DNA of 64,000 nt from G020350405 sp964513655 (GTDB lineage: Bacteria > Planctomycetota > Phycisphaerae > Sedimentisphaerales > Anaerobacaceae), in NCBI GenBank assembly GCA_964513655.1, contig CAZENQ010000001.1:70529-134528 (forward strand), given 5' to 3'. Below the pieces are notes generated by a model, which ran no database searches, was not told where the DNA came from, and saw nothing but the letters and a program-made list of their open reading frames with translations. Below, in pieces: positions 62,092 to 64,000 of this stretch. Position 1 is the first letter of the stretch; every line of letters begins with the position of its first letter. Both the position numbers and the translations under genes were made by a program.

Positions 62092-62550
62092 ATGGACAAG
62101 CCCGAAAACAAGCCTGAAACCAAAATGGCGTGGATCTTGAAGATGTTGAGACGTTACCTTATTTTGCTCACTTCGACAGTATGCATACTATGTGCGTTGC
62201 TCGCATTACTTATCCTGTTGTTATTATATGTCACATATCCGAGAGAGCCTAAGATTTCTCTTGAAAGCGTCAACCTTCGTCTGCTGGTAAACGCAATTAA
62301 CACATATCGTATAGATCATAGCAAGCTGCCCTTGGAAAGTCACTTCAAAGAATCTATGGAACAGTACCTGACAGACACGAGTATACTATCGCAGGTCAGA
62401 TATTTTTGTGAGCCGAACAGTTTTGTTCTTATAGTTCCAGGAGCAAATAAGAAATTTGATACACCGGAAGGCTACAACAGCCTTAAGGCCTTCAAAACGC
62501 AAACCGACGATACAATAATATTTTGGCCGCTACCGAAGGGACACGACTAG
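62092..62550 (+). CDS. Small membrane protein with a pseudopilin-like domain
   Basis: 152 residues. A hydrophobic segment lies at residues about 24-50 (LLTSTVCILCALLALLILLL). The soluble rest resembles the C-terminal part of pseudopilins (NLRLLVNAINTYRIDHSKLP, then FKESMEQYL). There is no Gly-Phe cleavage site, so it is not a true prepilin. A strong AAGGGAG precedes the ATG. It stands alone; function unknown. Confidence 0.6.
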   Translation: MDKPENKPETKMAWILKMLRRYLILLTSTVCILCALLALLILLLLYVTYPREPKISLESVNLRLLVNAINTYRIDHSKLPLESHFKESMEQYLTDTSILSQVRYFCEPNSFVLIVPGANKKFDTPEGYNSLKAFKTQTDDTIIFWPLPKGHD

Positions 62551-62572
62551 CAAAAAATTAGTGCCCCCCCAA

Positions 62573-63523
62573 TCAATACCTGTAGGTCCTCCCCGGCCGC
62601 CGCCTTCGCGTCCTGTCTCTCAGGCTTTGTCCTAACTTTTCCTCCGCCGCCATCCGCCCGCTGAACTTCCGCCAAGCCGCCATCGACCGCGCCAGATTCT
62701 CCCGCACGTCCCCCTTTATCCCCCACCCCTGCAAGCCAACCGGCCCGTCATAGCCGAGCCCCTTGAGCGTGCTCAGCAATTTATACACATCAAACTCCCC
62801 ACTATCCAACGTCTCAATCGACCCCGTCTTCGACGACCCGTTAATCGTTACCGTAAACAGATACGGCCGCAGCCGCCCCAGCTGCTCATCAATCCCCTCT
62901 TCCCCTTCAATCAGCAGCCGATGAACCAGATTGAAGCTAAGCCCCACATTCCCCTTACCGACCTTCTCCACCACCCGAAGCGCATCATCATGCCGCTCTA
63001 ACCACTCATTTACATGCGGATATAGCGCAACCCTCACCCCGGCCTCCTCGCCCATGTCCGCCACCTCCCGAATAATCTCAACCGCCCGCTCGTCCCCCTC
63101 CGGCGACGACTTCTCATACTCTTTACTCATAATATGCAGCCACACCATCGCATCCCGCCCCCGCAGCTGTTCTATCGCCTCCGGCAGACTCTCCTCATAT
63201 CTCGCCTTCCCTTTATCTAACCACACCCCAACATACAACGGCCATATCTTCAAGCCGTTCCTGTCTAATTCCCGCAGCATCTCCCGCAAATCATAATCCC
63301 CCCGCTTCGGGTTCCCCTCCCAGTACGCTATCCCCGCATACCCCAATTCCTTGACCATCTCTGCCTGCGCCTTCGCCGTCTTGTGGTCCGCGTCTATCGT
63401 CCCCGTATCCATCGCAAAGAATTCATTCGCTAATCCCTCCCGCGCAGGAGCCCCGCACGATGCCAAAAACATACACGACCCCAATACCAAACCAGCGCAT
63501 ATAACTCGTTTCCACCGCTTCAT
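62573..63523 (-). CDS. TIM-barrel sugar-phosphate isomerase/epimerase-like lipoprotein
   Basis: 316 residues from the ATG at 63523 (AAAGGGA upstream). Lipobox FLASC (about residue 22). The remaining part is an AP-endonuclease-2/xylose-isomerase-like barrel: DTGTIDADHKTAKAQAEMVK, GIAYWEGNP, RVALYPHVNEW, NVGLSFNLVHRL, DGPVGLQGWG. A cell-surface or periplasmic location is odd for this family's usual cytoplasmic role and suggests it acts on imported sugars. It follows the truncated homologous gene by 36 bp. Confidence 0.83.
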   Translation of the reverse strand: MKRWKRVICAGLVLGSCMFLASCGAPAREGLANEFFAMDTGTIDADHKTAKAQAEMVKELGYAGIAYWEGNPKRGDYDLREMLRELDRNGLKIWPLYVGVWLDKGKARYEESLPEAIEQLRGRDAMVWLHIMSKEYEKSSPEGDERAVEIIREVADMGEEAGVRVALYPHVNEWLERHDDALRVVEKVGKGNVGLSFNLVHRLLIEGEEGIDEQLGRLRPYLFTVTINGSSKTGSIETLDSGEFDVYKLLSTLKGLGYDGPVGLQGWGIKGDVRENLARSMAAWRKFSGRMAAEEKLGQSLRDRTRRRRPGRTYRY

Positions 63524-63559
63524 ATTCCGTCCCTTTCCTTTTCTGTTAAGATTTACCAA

Positions 63560-64000
63560 CTAAACCCTCGCTGGGAAAATCCCTCGAAGGTATTCCAGGT
63601 TCTTCGCAAACTTCGCCTCTTCCTCCGCGGAGATAATCTCCTTCGGCTCCCACTTATTACTCTCCAAAACTATCCACCCTCGATAACCAATCTCGTCAAT
63701 CGCCTCCCGCACCCGCTGAAAATCTATGTCACCCTTCCCGAACAGCTCATTGCCATAGTCCTTCGCGTGAAACTCGCAGATATTCTTCCCAAGACTGCGT
63801 ATCTCCTTATAAATATCATACCCCTTCTTCTTCGAATTCCCCACATCATAGTAAACCTGCACCGCCGAACTGCCCACTCGGTCGATAATCTCCATATTCT
63901 GCTCGGCGCTCATCCACGACTCAAGCCCGAGCACCACGCCTGCCCTCTCCGCCTGTATCGAAACAAGTGCCAGCTTCCGCGCGACAATCAGCCTGCCCTC
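63560..64000 (-). CDS. Sugar-phosphate isomerase/epimerase-like protein, 5' end outside window
   Basis: 146 residues are visible, open to the right edge, so the N-terminus is missing. The visible part is a TIM-barrel end: AGVVLGLES, VQVYYDVGNSKKKGYD, ICEFHAKDYGN, DFQRVREAIDEIGYRGWIVLESN. The Glu, Asp and His residues in these motifs are the metal ligands of the xylose-isomerase-like/AP-endonuclease-2 family. It precedes the lipoprotein homologue by 36 bp and is probably in the same operon. A GTG at 63937 could look like a start but the frame continues upstream. Confidence 0.85.
   Translation of the reverse strand, partial: EGRLIVARKLALVSIQAERAGVVLGLESWMSAEQNMEIIDRVGSSAVQVYYDVGNSKKKGYDIYKEIRSLGKNICEFHAKDYGNELFGKGDIDFQRVREAIDEIGYRGWIVLESNKWEPKEIISAEEEAKFAKNLEYLRGIFPARV

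Noticed and set aside
1..64000. CRISPR array, tRNA/rRNA, insertion sequence, prophage or integrase
   Set aside because: No repeat-spacer pattern, no conserved RNA core and no transposase or integrase motifs were recognised on either strand.

Overview
The window looks like a chromosomal segment of an uncultured planctomycete, most likely class Phycisphaerae (Sedimentisphaerales-like). This is inferred from gene content. It carries a Gram-negative envelope (LptD-type outer-membrane protein, a Lol/FtsX permease) and a complete-looking type II secretion operon with long acidic linkers. It also has exported LamG and GLUG proteins with Asn-Glu-Pro-rich tails, a zinc-ribbon membrane protein, DUF1573, DUF1570 and DUF4185 proteins, and multihaem cytochromes in the style of this phylum. 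I saw no tRNA, rRNA, CRISPR array or recognisable transposase. Most genes lie on the minus strand, and the plus strand is C-rich over most of the window.

Region by region. 1-9.3 kb (minus): a truncated LolC/E-type permease, lysS, an S41 PDZ protease, fba and a large LptD-like protein. 9.5-11.8 kb (plus): a small unknown protein, a PilT-type ATPase and a zinc-ribbon membrane protein. 11.9-19.5 kb (mostly minus): a YkgJ-like cysteine-cluster protein, a DUF4185-like exported protein, a PanE-type reductase, a decayed patch (a 49-codon ORF with two hairpins and an avtA relic), a ferritin-like protein, and a four-gene operon encoding Maf, a HExxH lipoprotein, an AMMECR1 protein and a VTT membrane protein. 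19.5-21.3 kb: ispE, an unusual spoVG with an inserted zinc ribbon, and a convergent FlgM-like gene.

21.6-35.3 kb holds a type II secretion operon in the order gspC-D-E-F-G-H-I-J-K-L-M. Upstream of it are a tetrahaem cytochrome and a DUF1573 lipoprotein. 38-48 kb has a GH4 glycosidase and three exported paralogues (LamG, LamG, GLUG) sharing one C-terminal helical module. The last two lie in inverted orientation and flank a block whose strand skew is reversed, which suggests an inversion. 42.8-53.7 kb is an envelope-glycan type cluster: an AglD/LPG-synthase-TM flippase-like protein, two GT-C glycosyltransferases, two GT2 glycosyltransferases, two methyltransferases and a radical-SAM/B12 enzyme.

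54-64 kb: a PepSY-like lipoprotein, a YbjQ-domain membrane protein, a divergent glyA, rseP with extra PDZ domains, dxr, a second radical-SAM/B12 protein (DUF4070 type), a small pseudopilin-like protein and two sugar-phosphate isomerase/epimerase TIM-barrel proteins, the last one cut by the window edge.

Candidates for something new are the three-protein module family (with shared leader and near-identical inverted tract) placed close to a type II secretion operon, the skew-inverted glycan block, the zinc-ribbon SpoVG and the decayed 15-kb patch.
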